A DNA stretch of 64,000 nt from Mucilaginibacter terrae. GTDB taxonomy: Bacteria > Bacteroidota > Bacteroidia > Sphingobacteriales > Sphingobacteriaceae. The stretch lies in contig NZ_JAVLVU010000001.1 of assembly GCF_031951985.1 (NCBI RefSeq), positions 2,170,001 through 2,234,000 on the forward strand, in the 5' to 3' direction. Under the pieces are notes generated by a model, which worked only from the letters and a program-made list of their open reading frames with translations, was not told the DNA's origin and made no database searches. Made by a program: the position numbers and the translations under genes. Below, piece after piece: positions 16,881-24,320 of the stretch; the first letter of the stretch is position 1, and each line of letters opens with the position of its first letter.

Positions 16881-17294
16881 TTATTTCTTTTTACCTTTTG
16901 CCGGTGCAGCTGCTGCCTGACCTGGTTTAGGGCGTTTAGTACCATATTTAGAACGACGTTGGTTACGACCGTTTACACCAGAAGTATCCAATGCACCACG
17001 GATGATGTGGTAACGAACACCTGGTAAGTCTTTAACACGACCTCCGCGGATTAACACGATAGAGTGCTCCTGTAAGTTGTGACCTTCACCAGGTATGTAG
17101 GCGTTAACCTCTTTACCGTTTGTAAGGCGCACACGGGCAACTTTACGCATTGCTGAGTTTGGTTTCTTAGGGGTAGTGGTGTATACACGGGTACACACGC
17201 CTCTTCGCTGTGGACAGCTGTCCAACGCTGGGGATTTACTCTTATCCTCCAGAGCTACTCTACCTTTTCTAACTAATTGCTGAATAGTAGGCAT
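16881..17294 (-). CDS. rpsL: 30S ribosomal protein S12
   Basis: A 137-residue decoding-centre ribosomal protein and first gene of the str operon. It begins [12 protein letters not shown]. The two loops where streptomycin resistance changes usually occur are wild type here: [12 protein letters not shown] keeps its lysines, and [14 protein letters not shown] keeps Lys and Pro. The basic tail rich in Lys, Pro and Ala is slightly longer than in Escherichia coli, as is common in this phylum. The promoter at 17342-17372 drives the operon. Confidence 0.97.
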   Translation of the reverse strand: MPTIQQLVRKGRVALEDKSKSPALDSCPQRRGVCTRVYTTTPKKPNSAMRKVARVRLTNGKEVNAYIPGEGHNLQEHSIVLIRGGRVKDLPGVRYHIIRGALDTSGVNGRNQRRSKYGTKRPKPGQAAAAPAKGKKK

Positions 17295-17341
17295 TCTTTC
17301 CTTTTTGTTTTACTCTTGTTTTAACCCGGTTTTCGGGACTG

Positions 17342-17372
17342 CAAAAGTACAGAGTTATTTAATGATTATCAA
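17342..17372 (-). promoter_or_regulatory. Promoter of the str operon
   Basis: On the minus strand, TTG (17370-17372) is followed after 20 bases by TACTTTTG (17349-17342), a full match to the Bacteroidota -7 consensus with acceptable spacing. The start codon of rpsL is about 48 bases downstream. Confidence 0.75.
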
Positions 17373-17545
17373 GAGGTTGAGGAAAGTTTTTTTGAGGATA
17401 TGTGTTTAAAGGAGAGGCAACTAATATATGGGGTGATTTTATATGCTCCCTTACTATGCATCTAAAGTAAAATTCACTTTAATTTTATGCTAAGAAATTA
17501 ATAATCAGAACTAATTAAATAGGTTGATAATGATTTTTTTTGAAG

Positions 17546-17831
17546 TCAATCCAGTAATGGCCCTTGCCTGTTATCATAAAAGAAAAGTATGATTATTTGA
17601 TTATCGGTCGCCTCATAAAACATAGAGGTTTAATGAGTTATTACCGCGTGCCTGCAATTTAACGCTGAAGAAAGTTTATAAATAAGGCTGAGTTTGAATG
17701 AGTAAAATCGTTTTCTGTACGCTTTGTACAAATTTTTGAGCCGGGGTACTTCCCCATTTATCTTCAATTAAACTAATTATTTGCTGGAATGTGCCCTGCG
17801 CTTCATCTGTCCACGCTACAGATAGACTCAT
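17546..17831 (-). pseudogene. Decayed RelE/ParE-family toxin gene
   Basis: The first frame reads MSLSVAWTDEAQGTFQQI to KTILLIQTQPYL and stops at 17676-17678, giving only 51 residues. The rest of a ParE-type toxin continues in another frame: KLSSALNCRHAVITH, a stop at 17630-17632, then TSMFYEATDNQIIILFFYDN followed by RQGPLLD. The C-terminal YDNRQ motif is typical of the family. One extra base near 17676-17680 and one nonsense codon (probably CAA to TAA) explain the break. Total length 286 bases equals 95 codons plus one, which fits a single insertion. The start overlaps the antitoxin end as ATGA. The toxin should be inactive. Confidence 0.8.
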
Positions 17832-18051
17832 AAATAACGTTTGTATTTTTCCATAACGGCATCATGTGGTGTTAATAAACCCGCGGCAGCCTGCTCCTGT
17901 GCTCTTGCAATACCTGCTTTTACATAATCGGGTAAATCGTTAGTTTGTAGCTGATAATTTTCAAAAACATTTTTTAACTGTTGAAGTAACTCTTCATCAT
18001 CAGTATCTAATAATCGTTTAGCCAACTCTATTTTTCAATCTGCACATTCAT
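17828..18051 (-). pseudogene. Antitoxin partner of the decayed ParE-type toxin, probably frameshifted near its start
   Basis: From a TTG at 18025 the frame gives 65 residues (AKRLLDTDDEELLQQLKNVF to AVMEKYKRYL), a pattern seen in antitoxins paired with RelE/ParE toxins. A better start is ATG at 18051: MNVQIEK runs into the same protein if one A is restored in the A5 tract (18031-18035 on the plus strand, T5), giving MNVQIEKIELAKRLLDTDDE. The span of 224 bases is 75 codons minus one base, which fits. As it stands, translation from that ATG stops after seven codons. The gene may still be expressed from TTG, so whether it is dead is uncertain. Confidence 0.6.
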
Positions 18052-18154
18052 AGCTCAAATGTTTGCACTAATATAACAACTATTTTAAAATTGGGTTTAA
18101 TATTGGTGCATCATATATATTGCAACTGTTATCAAATTATAACATTCATCTCTC

Positions 18155-18778
18155 ATGTCCACCTCCCCCCTACTCACCCTCATCAAACGCCTCAAATCCA
18201 TCTCCGATATTGGCTTACTCTACGCCAAAGACGAATTTGACCGCGAGCGCTACACCGAACTACAGCAAATCAGCTTCGACATGCTGGAACAGGTGACCGG
18301 GCAGGATATGGAAACCTTACATGCAGCCTTTCCACCTGCAAGTGATTACCCTACAGCCAAGGTCGATATACGGGGGCTGTTGCTATCGCCCGACAAAAAG
18401 ATATTGCTGGTGCGGGAGAGTACCGATGGTAAATGGTCATTACCGGGTGGATGGGCCGATATTGGTTATAGTCCTAAAGAAACTGTTATTAAAGAATTTA
18501 AGGAAGAAACCGGGTTGGATATTACACCGGTAAAGTTGCTGGCAGTATTCGATAAAAAGCTGCACCCACACCCGCCGCAACCTTTTTATGTATATAAAAT
18601 GGTGTTTTTGTGCGAGGCTTTAAGTACCGATTTGCTCAAGGGTTTTGACATGCTCGATGTACAGTTTTTTGATATTGACCATTTGCCCGAACTATCAACC
18701 AACCGCATACTGCAAAGCCAGATCGAACTGCTTTACAAAAACCACCTCGAGCCGGGCATACCTGCCTACTTCGAATAA
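18155..18778 (+). CDS. Nudix hydrolase with N-terminal Nudix_N_2-like domain
   Basis: A 207-residue protein. Residues 1-60 form a helical N-terminal domain (IKRLKSISDIGLLYAKDEFD) seen in a subgroup of Nudix proteins that hydrolyse ADP-ribose or NAD-related substrates. The Nudix box is GWADIGYSPKETVIKEFKEE followed by TGL; the KEFKEE metal-binding core is intact. The box follows LPGGWADIG, as in this subgroup, where the first Glu of the consensus is not always kept. It stands alone between the toxin-antitoxin remnant and a bidirectional terminator. The substrate cannot be fixed from sequence. Confidence 0.88.
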   Translation: MSTSPLLTLIKRLKSISDIGLLYAKDEFDRERYTELQQISFDMLEQVTGQDMETLHAAFPPASDYPTAKVDIRGLLLSPDKKILLVRESTDGKWSLPGGWADIGYSPKETVIKEFKEETGLDITPVKLLAVFDKKLHPHPPQPFYVYKMVFLCEALSTDLLKGFDMLDVQFFDIDHLPELSTNRILQSQIELLYKNHLEPGIPAYFE

Positions 18779-18784
18779 AAACAA

Positions 18785-18818
18785 AAAGCTGCCCGGAACA
18801 ATCTTCCGGGGCAGCTTT
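18785..18818. terminator. Bidirectional terminator between Nudix gene and Spy-like gene
   Basis: AAAGCTGCCCGGAA pairs with TTCCGGGGCAGCTTT (one bulged base) with a short loop, flanked by A-rich sequence on the left and T/A-rich sequence on the right. It lies between convergent genes and can end both. Confidence 0.82.
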
Positions 18819-18847
18819 CAAAAACTCAAACACTAAATCTAAAAATC

Positions 18848-19318
18848 TTAAGCTTTTTGTGCCTTATGGTGGCGGGCACCTGCATGGCCTTTACGGTCTT
18901 TGAATAACTCTTTCATTTTTGCTTTTTGATCGGCGTTTAGGCTGGCTACAAATGCCTGGCGACTGGCTTTACGGGCTACACGGTTATCAGCTAATGTCTT
19001 CTTTTGGCTATCGGTAAACGTGGCTGCCAATTTAGCCCTACGCTCTTTTTGCGATAGCGATTTATCTTTTGCTATAGCCTTTTGCTCGGTTGTTAATGTT
19101 GAGCGAAACGCCACCATAGCTTGCTTGTGTTGTTGCCTGTTGGCTTTTAATTTTTCTTGTTGCTGAGGCGTTAAAATAGCGGCTAACTTTTGATGCGCTT
19201 CTTTACGGTGCTCACGTTTAGCTACTTTATTACTGTCTGCAGTTTGAGCACTGGCGGCTAATGCAAAACCCGATACCATCAGGGTTGTAAATGCTATTGA
19301 TTTAAGGAACTTTATCAT
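18848..19318 (-). CDS. Small exported basic helical protein (Spy/DUF4890-like)
   Basis: A 156-residue exported protein with a signal peptide (MIKFLKSIAFTTLMVSGFALAASAQ) and a Lys/Gln/Ala-rich helical mature part. It has repeated LTPQQQEKLKANRQQHKQAM- and LNADQKAKMKELFKDRK-like segments reminiscent of the LTxxQ motifs of Spy/CpxP periplasmic chaperones. The end is rich in His and Lys. The start at 19318 was chosen because it begins a clean signal peptide. It likely acts in the periplasm, possibly as a stress chaperone; this is inferred from composition and motif. Confidence 0.7.
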   Translation of the reverse strand: MIKFLKSIAFTTLMVSGFALAASAQTADSNKVAKREHRKEAHQKLAAILTPQQQEKLKANRQQHKQAMVAFRSTLTTEQKAIAKDKSLSQKERRAKLAATFTDSQKKTLADNRVARKASRQAFVASLNADQKAKMKELFKDRKGHAGARHHKAQKA

Positions 19319-19532
19319 TTTCTTAATTATTTGTTTAGTAGAATAGAGTGCCTTTATATTAAATGGTTTAAGTAACATTTTTGTGAATAAATTCCGCCAG
19401 TTGATGTTACAACCAAAAGCGATTTCACATTTAAAACATTATTTCATAAGCCTTAGTTATACTTTAACACAACCTGATTTTGTAAGTGCCATGGCTGCTA
19501 TTTTCTTTACTATAAGTACAACCCTCAAGGTG

Positions 19533-19838
19533 ATGGTTATACCTGATACGCAGGCACATTCCAACGGTCATCAAATAATTACTTATACGTACAGTGTTTA
19601 CAAAGACCAGGGCGACGATTATACCACACTCGAAGACAGTAAACTGAGCGAATTGCACTTAACCAAACATCACGACCCAAATTACATGGGCTATATTACC
19701 TTTGAAGATCCGGGACGCTTGTTTACTTATACAGCCGATGGAGAACTAAAGCTCAATGCCGATCAGGTTGAAGAAATTATAGAACATATTAGCCACTACC
19801 GCGATAATCCCGGCTTGTGGCGTCACATTCACCAATAA
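19533..19838 (+). CDS. Hypothetical protein
   Basis: About 101 residues from the ATG at 19533 (MVIPDTQAHSNGHQIITYTY). In-frame starts exist further upstream (ATG 19491, ATG 19404, GTG 19383), but that part looks less protein-like, and a weak promoter match (TTTG 19479-19482, TATTTTCT 19499-19506) would exclude them. The protein is acidic and soluble, with EDSKLSELHLTKHHDPNYMG and a helical end LNADQVEEIIEHISHYRDNP. I do not recognise a family. It is followed 17 bases later by a second small gene on the same strand, so the two may be co-transcribed. Confidence 0.55.
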   Translation: MVIPDTQAHSNGHQIITYTYSVYKDQGDDYTTLEDSKLSELHLTKHHDPNYMGYITFEDPGRLFTYTADGELKLNADQVEEIIEHISHYRDNPGLWRHIHQ

Positions 19839-19855
19839 ACTTAAATTTAAATGAT

Positions 19856-20008
19856 ATGGAATTTCAAATAGGAGATGCCGTAACCACCCCAAAAGGCAAC
19901 GGCTACATTAACGACATTATTGACAACGAACTTATTGTTGACCTGATTGACGGCGACGACGTGCGCGAGGTATTTGAGAAAGAACAGGTGACGCTCCTGG
20001 CGGAGTGA
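19856..20008 (+). CDS. Small acidic hypothetical protein
   Basis: A 50-residue protein, MEFQIGDAVTTPKGNGYIND to QVTLLAE. The pattern of short beta strands with GDAVTTPKGNGYI resembles an SH3-like or KOW-like small barrel, but no family can be named. It starts at ATG 19856, 17 bases after the preceding gene. It ends in a REP-like element. Confidence 0.6.
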   Translation: MEFQIGDAVTTPKGNGYINDIIDNELIVDLIDGDDVREVFEKEQVTLLAE

Positions 20009-20027
20009 TAAAACTCATATAGCAAAT

Positions 20028-20134
20028 TGTCATTGCGAGAAGCAGCGGTGAAAACGTGCTATGGGGCGACGTGGCAATCTCCTTGCGTTTCAACTTTGCA
20101 AGAGGGGATTGCCACGCTATCGCTCGCAATGACA
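20028..20134. repeat. REP-like palindromic element, GACGTGGCAATC type
   Basis: The outer ends TGTCATTGCGAG and CTCGCAATGACA are inverted. The inner CGACGTGGCAATCTCC and GGGGATTGCCACG form a second stem. It lies between a plus-strand gene and the convergent LytTR regulator gene, and ends seven bases from the latter's stop. Confidence 0.83.
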
Positions 20135-20141
20135 CATTTTA

Positions 20142-20894
20142 TTATATCCCCAACACTTGCTTTAATTTGGCATAACCAGCTTTACTTACCGGTATGCGTT
20201 TGCCCGATTTAAGGATAGCCACATGTGCATCTTTCTCATATGGGTCTATACGGGTAATTTGTGATACACTTACCATATATGAGCGGTGTACGCGGGCAAA
20301 CTGCCGGGCATCCAACGTTTGCTCAAAAAAGCTCATGGTTTTATTTTTAAGAAACGACCCTTCGGCGGTATAAATGCTTACATAATCATCATCGGCGGCC
20401 AAATATTCAATATCCTGCACAGGTATAATTTTCACCTTAGTACCGGTTTTAACCACCACCCGCTCATGTTGTGATGGCGATTGTGCAGCAGTTTCGAGCA
20501 GGTCTTCGGTTGATTTGGTTGCAGGCTGCGCTGCCGGAATCTGGGCGGCTAAAAATTTATCCACCGCTTTATTAAATCGTTCCCGGCTGAAAGGCTTAAG
20601 CAGGTAATCAACGGCATGCGTTTCAAAAGCTTTTATAGCGTACTCATCAAACGCAGTGGTAAAAATAACCTGTGGCGGCTGTTCAACCAGTTCAAGCATT
20701 TCGAAGCCGTTAATTTTCGGCATCTGTACATCTAAAAATATAAGGTCGGGCTGGTGCTGCATAATGGCTTTAATTCCTTCAAAACCATCGCCACACTCCT
20801 GCATTACCTGTATTTGTGAATTGTAAGGCTGCAAATATTCCAGTACCACCATCCGCGCCAATGGTTCATCGTCTATAACTAATACGCGCTTCAT
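20142..20894 (-). CDS. LytTR-family response regulator
   Basis: A 250-residue regulator. The receiver domain (1-120) has VIDDEPLARM, the phospho-acceptor Asp in LIFLDVQMPKINGFEMLELV and Lys in DYLLKPFSRERF. The C-terminal LytTR DNA-binding domain (about 150-250) has VVKTGTKVKIIPVQDIEYLA, DDYVSIYT and RVHRSYMVSVSQI. The start ATG overlaps the stop of the kinase gene as ATGA, so the two are coupled. This is the standard Bacteroidota LytS/LytR-type pair. The neighbours suggest a role in envelope response, but the signal is unknown. Confidence 0.94.
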   Translation of the reverse strand: MKRVLVIDDEPLARMVVLEYLQPYNSQIQVMQECGDGFEGIKAIMQHQPDLIFLDVQMPKINGFEMLELVEQPPQVIFTTAFDEYAIKAFETHAVDYLLKPFSRERFNKAVDKFLAAQIPAAQPATKSTEDLLETAAQSPSQHERVVVKTGTKVKIIPVQDIEYLAADDDYVSIYTAEGSFLKNKTMSFFEQTLDARQFARVHRSYMVSVSQITRIDPYEKDAHVAILKSGKRIPVSKAGYAKLKQVLGI

Positions 20895-21925
20895 CCCTGA
20901 GGTATTTTTATCATGATGGTAAATATATCATCATTTAGGAAAGTTTCAACCAAATCATTACGGGCAAAAAGCAAATAAAGTCGTCGTTGTATACCACTCA
21001 CACCAAAGCCGGTACCTTGGCGCGGACGGGCGGTTTGCGGATCGTATGGATTTTGAACCATTACTACAAGGTAACTATCCTCAATTTCGGCACGTATGCT
21101 TATGGTTACCTCGCCTGTGGTATCATACAGGCCAAACTTTATAGCATTCTCTACAATGGGTTGTAGCAACAAAGGGGGCAGCATAGCCTTGCGGCATTTT
21201 TCATCGCAACTTATTTCGGTAAGCAAGCGGTGACCAAAACGTACTTTTTCTATTTCGAGGTAAAGGTTTAGGTGTTCCAGTTCTTCATTAAAAGTTACCT
21301 GCTGCTGGTCATCTTTTTTTAATGTACCACGCAAAAAGTCGGATAACTGGTGAATCATCTTACGGGCTTCATCGGGTTTAAAGCCAATGAGCGCGTTAAT
21401 AGAGTTTAGGCTGTTGAATAAAAAGTGGGGCTGCAGTTGCTGGCGCAAATTATACAACTCGGCATCGCGCGATAGCTTTTCGGCTTCGGATTTGCGCTTT
21501 TCGTTTTCTTTTTGGTCTTGCTGCACATACCATACCAGGCTTATCATGGCCATCCATCCTATGGCCAAAAAGCTGGTTGAAAAACGCAGCACCAATGATT
21601 GCTTTAAAAAGGCATCATATACTTCGCCCAAGCTAAGCATGGGCATTGCCCACCTAATGAGCAATGTACAGGCCGCGGCCAGTACCAGGCACCATATAAA
21701 CAAATTAATATAGCTGCCTTTACCCGGTTGATAGTAGCGCAGGTTATTATCAATTAACCAGCAAGAAGCGGCCAAAGGAATTATACTTAAACCGCTATCG
21801 ATGCCTGCTACGTACCAGTTAAAACCAAAACTATATATAATATAGGTTTGCAATGCAGCCCATACCAAACCGCCTACGGCAAAAGCCAAACTAAGTTTAC
21901 TATAAAAGGTAGGTGAAGCGGCCAT
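20891..21925 (-). CDS. LytS-type sensor histidine kinase (His_kinase family)
   Basis: A 344-residue membrane kinase. About four hydrophobic segments occupy residues 8-130, then comes a coiled-coil linker (QDQKENEKRKSEAEKLSRD). The His_kinase domain has the phospho-acceptor in LQPHFLFNSLNSINALIGFK, and the ATPase domain has LLLQPIVENAIKFG and a GTGFGVSGIQRRL glycine loop. The first membrane part looks like a seven-helix-type sensor cut short. It is coupled by overlap to the LytTR regulator and lies in a probable operon with the LiaF-like gene and the 26-residue peptide gene upstream. Confidence 0.92.
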   Translation of the reverse strand: MAASPTFYSKLSLAFAVGGLVWAALQTYIIYSFGFNWYVAGIDSGLSIIPLAASCWLIDNNLRYYQPGKGSYINLFIWCLVLAAACTLLIRWAMPMLSLGEVYDAFLKQSLVLRFSTSFLAIGWMAMISLVWYVQQDQKENEKRKSEAEKLSRDAELYNLRQQLQPHFLFNSLNSINALIGFKPDEARKMIHQLSDFLRGTLKKDDQQQVTFNEELEHLNLYLEIEKVRFGHRLLTEISCDEKCRKAMLPPLLLQPIVENAIKFGLYDTTGEVTISIRAEIEDSYLVVMVQNPYDPQTARPRQGTGFGVSGIQRRLYLLFARNDLVETFLNDDIFTIMIKIPQG

Positions 21926-21983
21926 GGGTTAGTTAAAAATTGTGGTCAGTTATTTTGTGTTAAGGTTAAGGTTGATTTTGAGC

Positions 21984-22064
21984 TTATTTTACAGGCCCTC
22001 CAAAAAAGCCTATAACTAATTTAAAAATGGTGTAAACGCTGATGAGAATTAAATACCAGTTCAT
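21984..22064 (-). CDS. 26-residue single-span membrane peptide
   Basis: A short gene encoding MNWYLILISVYTIFKLVIGF followed by FGGPVK. It would form one transmembrane helix with a short Gly-Pro-Lys tail. It lies between the LiaF-like gene (stop 22090) and the kinase gene (start 21925), all on the minus strand, with ordinary spacing (25 bases and 58 bases). I recognise no named family. The clean helix, short tail and operon position suggest a small regulator or structural partner of a neighbouring membrane protein, but with 26 codons chance cannot be excluded. Confidence 0.5.
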   Translation of the reverse strand: MNWYLILISVYTIFKLVIGFFGGPVK

Positions 22065-22089
22065 GATTGATAGGTTTTAGAGATTTGAA

Positions 22090-22926
22090 TTAAAAGCTGC
22101 GTATATCGATACCTGCAAAAACAGATATACCTTTGAGGTACAAAATTTTGTCGGGGCTTTGGGCAACATTACCAAAGCGTTTATCATCAACACCAGCAAA
22201 AACCGATGATACATCAGATACTACCTGCCAGTGTGGTGGCACCAATAATTTAGTGCCGCCAAATAATTGGGTTATTTCAACTATAACCGGGCCCTGTATA
22301 TCAGCGCGGGTAAAGTCTACCTCGGCACCACCAAATATGTTTACTATTTCGCCGCCTTTAAAGGCTTTTGAAAGCACCATGCGCTTAACGCCGCCAAATA
22401 CAGATACAATATCCAGCACGTCATCGCCTTTAATATTGTAATTATAGGTTGATGAGGTTTCGGATTGTGTTGATTGCTCGGCACCGGCCGGTTGTGCTTC
22501 TTCACCCTCAGGCTTTACTACATAATCGGCTTCGGTAAAAACCGGTTCTTTATCAAAGTACTGGTCTTTTTTTTTATCCCAGGGGTTTTGCTTGCCTTTT
22601 TTAGTGATAAGCCAAAAACCTACTGCTATGATAATAACCGGGAAGGCAAAATCGCGTGCATTAAACCAAGGCATAATTTTGCCCGATAAAAACAGAACGC
22701 CTAATACAATAAGTATAAAAGAACTTGGCTTTTTGAAATCGTTTTTAACTCCCTGAAAAACACCGATAACGATTAACAGCATCGGGAAGCTGAATATCCA
22801 GCCTGGGAAAAAGAAGAAATCGAATTGACGTAAAAGCAGCATTGCGCCTACGCCTAAAAGAATAAGTCCGGCAAGGGCTTTACCATTGTTTTGCGGACGT
22901 TTTGGATATATTGGTTCAGTACTCAT
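22090..22926 (-). CDS. LiaF-like membrane protein
   Basis: A 278-residue protein. Residues 15-105 hold about four closely packed hydrophobic segments (ALAGLILLGVGAMLLLRQFD, FPMLLIVIGVFQGV, SFILIVLGVLFLSG, FAFPVIIIAVGFWLI). A charged linker follows, and residues 160-278 form a beta-helical C-terminal domain with repeated VSVFGGVKRM, VNIFGGAEVDF, TQLFGGTKLLV and SVFAGVDDKRF units, like the LiaF/VraT-type cell-wall-active-antibiotic response proteins. LiaF proteins inhibit their kinase in Bacillus; here it precedes a LytTR kinase-regulator pair. A -7 promoter element lies 28 bases upstream. Confidence 0.82.
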   Translation of the reverse strand: MSTEPIYPKRPQNNGKALAGLILLGVGAMLLLRQFDFFFFPGWIFSFPMLLIVIGVFQGVKNDFKKPSSFILIVLGVLFLSGKIMPWFNARDFAFPVIIIAVGFWLITKKGKQNPWDKKKDQYFDKEPVFTEADYVVKPEGEEAQPAGAEQSTQSETSSTYNYNIKGDDVLDIVSVFGGVKRMVLSKAFKGGEIVNIFGGAEVDFTRADIQGPVIVEITQLFGGTKLLVPPHWQVVSDVSSVFAGVDDKRFGNVAQSPDKILYLKGISVFAGIDIRSF

Positions 22927-22954
22927 GACTTTGTGTGTTAGTATTATTATGATT

Positions 22955-22962
22955 CAAAAGTA
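22955..22962 (-). promoter_or_regulatory. Putative -7 promoter element of the LiaF-like/LytTR operon
   Basis: Read on the minus strand, TACTTTTG matches the TAnnTTTG consensus exactly, 28 bases before the ATG at 22926. A convincing -33 box was not found. Confidence 0.5.
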
Positions 22963-23106
22963 AAGCGTTAACTAAATTTTGCCTAAGTAAATATGGTAAT
23001 TGAACTCAGTTTGTCGGTAAACGGCAGGTTTTTGTCGGTGAAAAATTTGGCCTTGTAACATTTGGGTGCTTACATACGTCTTACCGATACTTATTACAAT
23101 TTTATT

Positions 23107-24097
23107 ATGCCTAAAAAATCAAACAAGCTGGGTAAAGCATTGCTTATTATCCTTATTTTAGTTCTGATAGTGGTAGCCTCCGCAATTGGCTACCTTAAGT
23201 TTGCCCAACCCAATGTGGGCGATGCACCAAACATTCACATAACAAGCACCCCGGCGATGGTTGAACGCGGCCGCTATTTGGCTATGCACGTAATGTCGTG
23301 CATGGATTGCCACAGCACGCGTGATTTCAGCAAGTTTGCCGGCCCCATGACCGAAGGCACTTTGGGTAAAGGTGGCGACCATTTTGGCCCCGAAATGGGC
23401 TTCCCTGGCACATTTTATGCCCGTAACATTACCCCAGCCAGTTTAAAAGACTGGACCGACGGTGAAATTTTCAGAACCATTACCACCGGTGTTACCAAAA
23501 ACGGCGAACCTATTTTCCCGCGTGATGCCTTACCACTCGTACGGCCGTGGCGATTCTACCGATATTATTTCGGTAATTGCTTATCTGCGCACCATACCGG
23601 CCATTGAGAATAATGTTCCTGCATCAAAAGCCGATTTCCCGGTTAACCTCATCATGCGGACCTTCCCCAAAAAGGCGGGCTTAATGACCAAGCCCGACAC
23701 CACTAACCAGGTAGCGTATGGCAAGTATTTAGTAACTATTGCAGCCTGCCAGGATTGCCATACCCAGGTTGATGATAAAGGTGCCTTTATAGCCGGTACC
23801 GAAATGGCCGGAGGCCGCAAATTCCCGATGCCGGGCGGCGACATCAGATCGGCCAATTTAACATCAGATAACGCAACCGGTATAGGCACCTGGACAGAAG
23901 AAAGCTTTGTAAACCGCTTTACCAAATTCCGCAACCCGGCCGAAGCGCACAGAAGTGTTGGTAATAAGGATTTTAACTCCATTATGCCATGGACCATGTA
24001 TGCTGGCATGAAAGACGGCGATTTGAAAGCGATTTTTGCTTACCTGAAAACGGTTAAGCCAATAAATAATCAGGTGGAAAAGTTTTCGCCGAGATAG
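23107..24097 (+). pseudogene. Diheme cytochrome c, interrupted by a frameshift
   Basis: The gene encodes an N-terminal membrane anchor (KALLIILILVLIVVASAIGY) and two cytochrome c domains with heme-binding motifs CMDCH (about residue 70) and CQDCH. After NGEPIFP at about 23517-23522 the frame changes: the native frame should continue VMPYHSYG, which lies one base on, while the current frame runs to an early stop at 23607. The span of 991 bases is 330 codons plus one base, which fits a single inserted base in CCCGCGTGATG (expected CCCGGTGATG). Such cytochromes carry electrons in the periplasm. The product as read would have only the first heme. It could be a real lesion or a sequence error. Confidence 0.85.
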
Positions 24098-24098
24098 G

Positions 24099-24130
24099 CC
24101 CACCCCAGCCCTCTCCAAAGGAGAGGGAGT
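24099..24130. repeat. CCCTCTCC/GGAGAGGG repeat copy
   Basis: A short copy of the CCCTCTCCAAAGGAGAGGG palindrome follows the cytochrome stop directly. The same core occurs at 7003-7111 and 29889-29932. Confidence 0.7.
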
Positions 24131-24143
24131 GAAATAAAAACTA

Positions 24144-24227
24144 CGTCATTGCGAGGTACGAAGCAATCTCTGAACTGAGCATGAACGCCTTGCATCCGCA
24201 GAGATTGCTTCGTACCTCGCAATGACG
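24144..24227. repeat. REP-like palindromic element, CGAAGCAATC type
   Basis: The left arm CGTCATTGCGAGGTACGAAG continues into CAATCTC, and the right arm GAGATTGCTTCGTACCTCGC continues into AATGACG; they pair perfectly over about 26 bases. The arms match those of 8160-8253 apart from one base (T for A in the GAGGTACG unit), and that change is mirrored in both arms. Confidence 0.85.
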
Positions 24228-24239
24228 ATTCTAAATAAA

Positions 24240-24272
24240 AAAGCGTCCTGAACAAAATGTTCAGGACGCTTT
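24240..24272. terminator. Strong bidirectional terminator between cytochrome and aguA genes
   Basis: A perfect 15-base stem AAAGCGTCCTGAACA/TGTTCAGGACGCTTT with a 3-base loop lies between convergent genes. The left flank is A-rich and the right flank is TGATTTTC, so both strands end in a U-rich tract. Confidence 0.88.
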
Positions 24273-24281
24273 GATTTTCAA

Positions 24282-24319
24282 GTCCTTTCGCCTAAGGCGG
24301 AGATGATTTAGGTGGGGCT
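24282..24319. repeat. CCGCCTAAGGCGG-type repeat fragment before aguA stop
   Basis: It contains TCGCCTAAGGCGGA and ATTTAGGTGGGG, the same units as in the compound repeats at 7003-7111 and 50378-50478. It lies between the terminator and the 3' end of the agmatine deiminase gene. Confidence 0.65.
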
Positions 24320-24320
24320 T

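Noticed and set aside
14199..17294. Absence of tuf from the rpsL-rpsG-fusA-rpsJ operon as an anomaly
   Set aside because: This order is normal in Bacteroidota, where tuf is usually elsewhere.
17295..17545. A small gene or RNA in the gap upstream of rpsL
   Set aside because: Apart from the str promoter, no frame or stable hairpin with support was found.
18155..18778. Missing first Glu of the Nudix box as a sign of inactivation
   Set aside because: The KEFKEE metal core is intact, and this position varies in the Nudix_N_2 subgroup.
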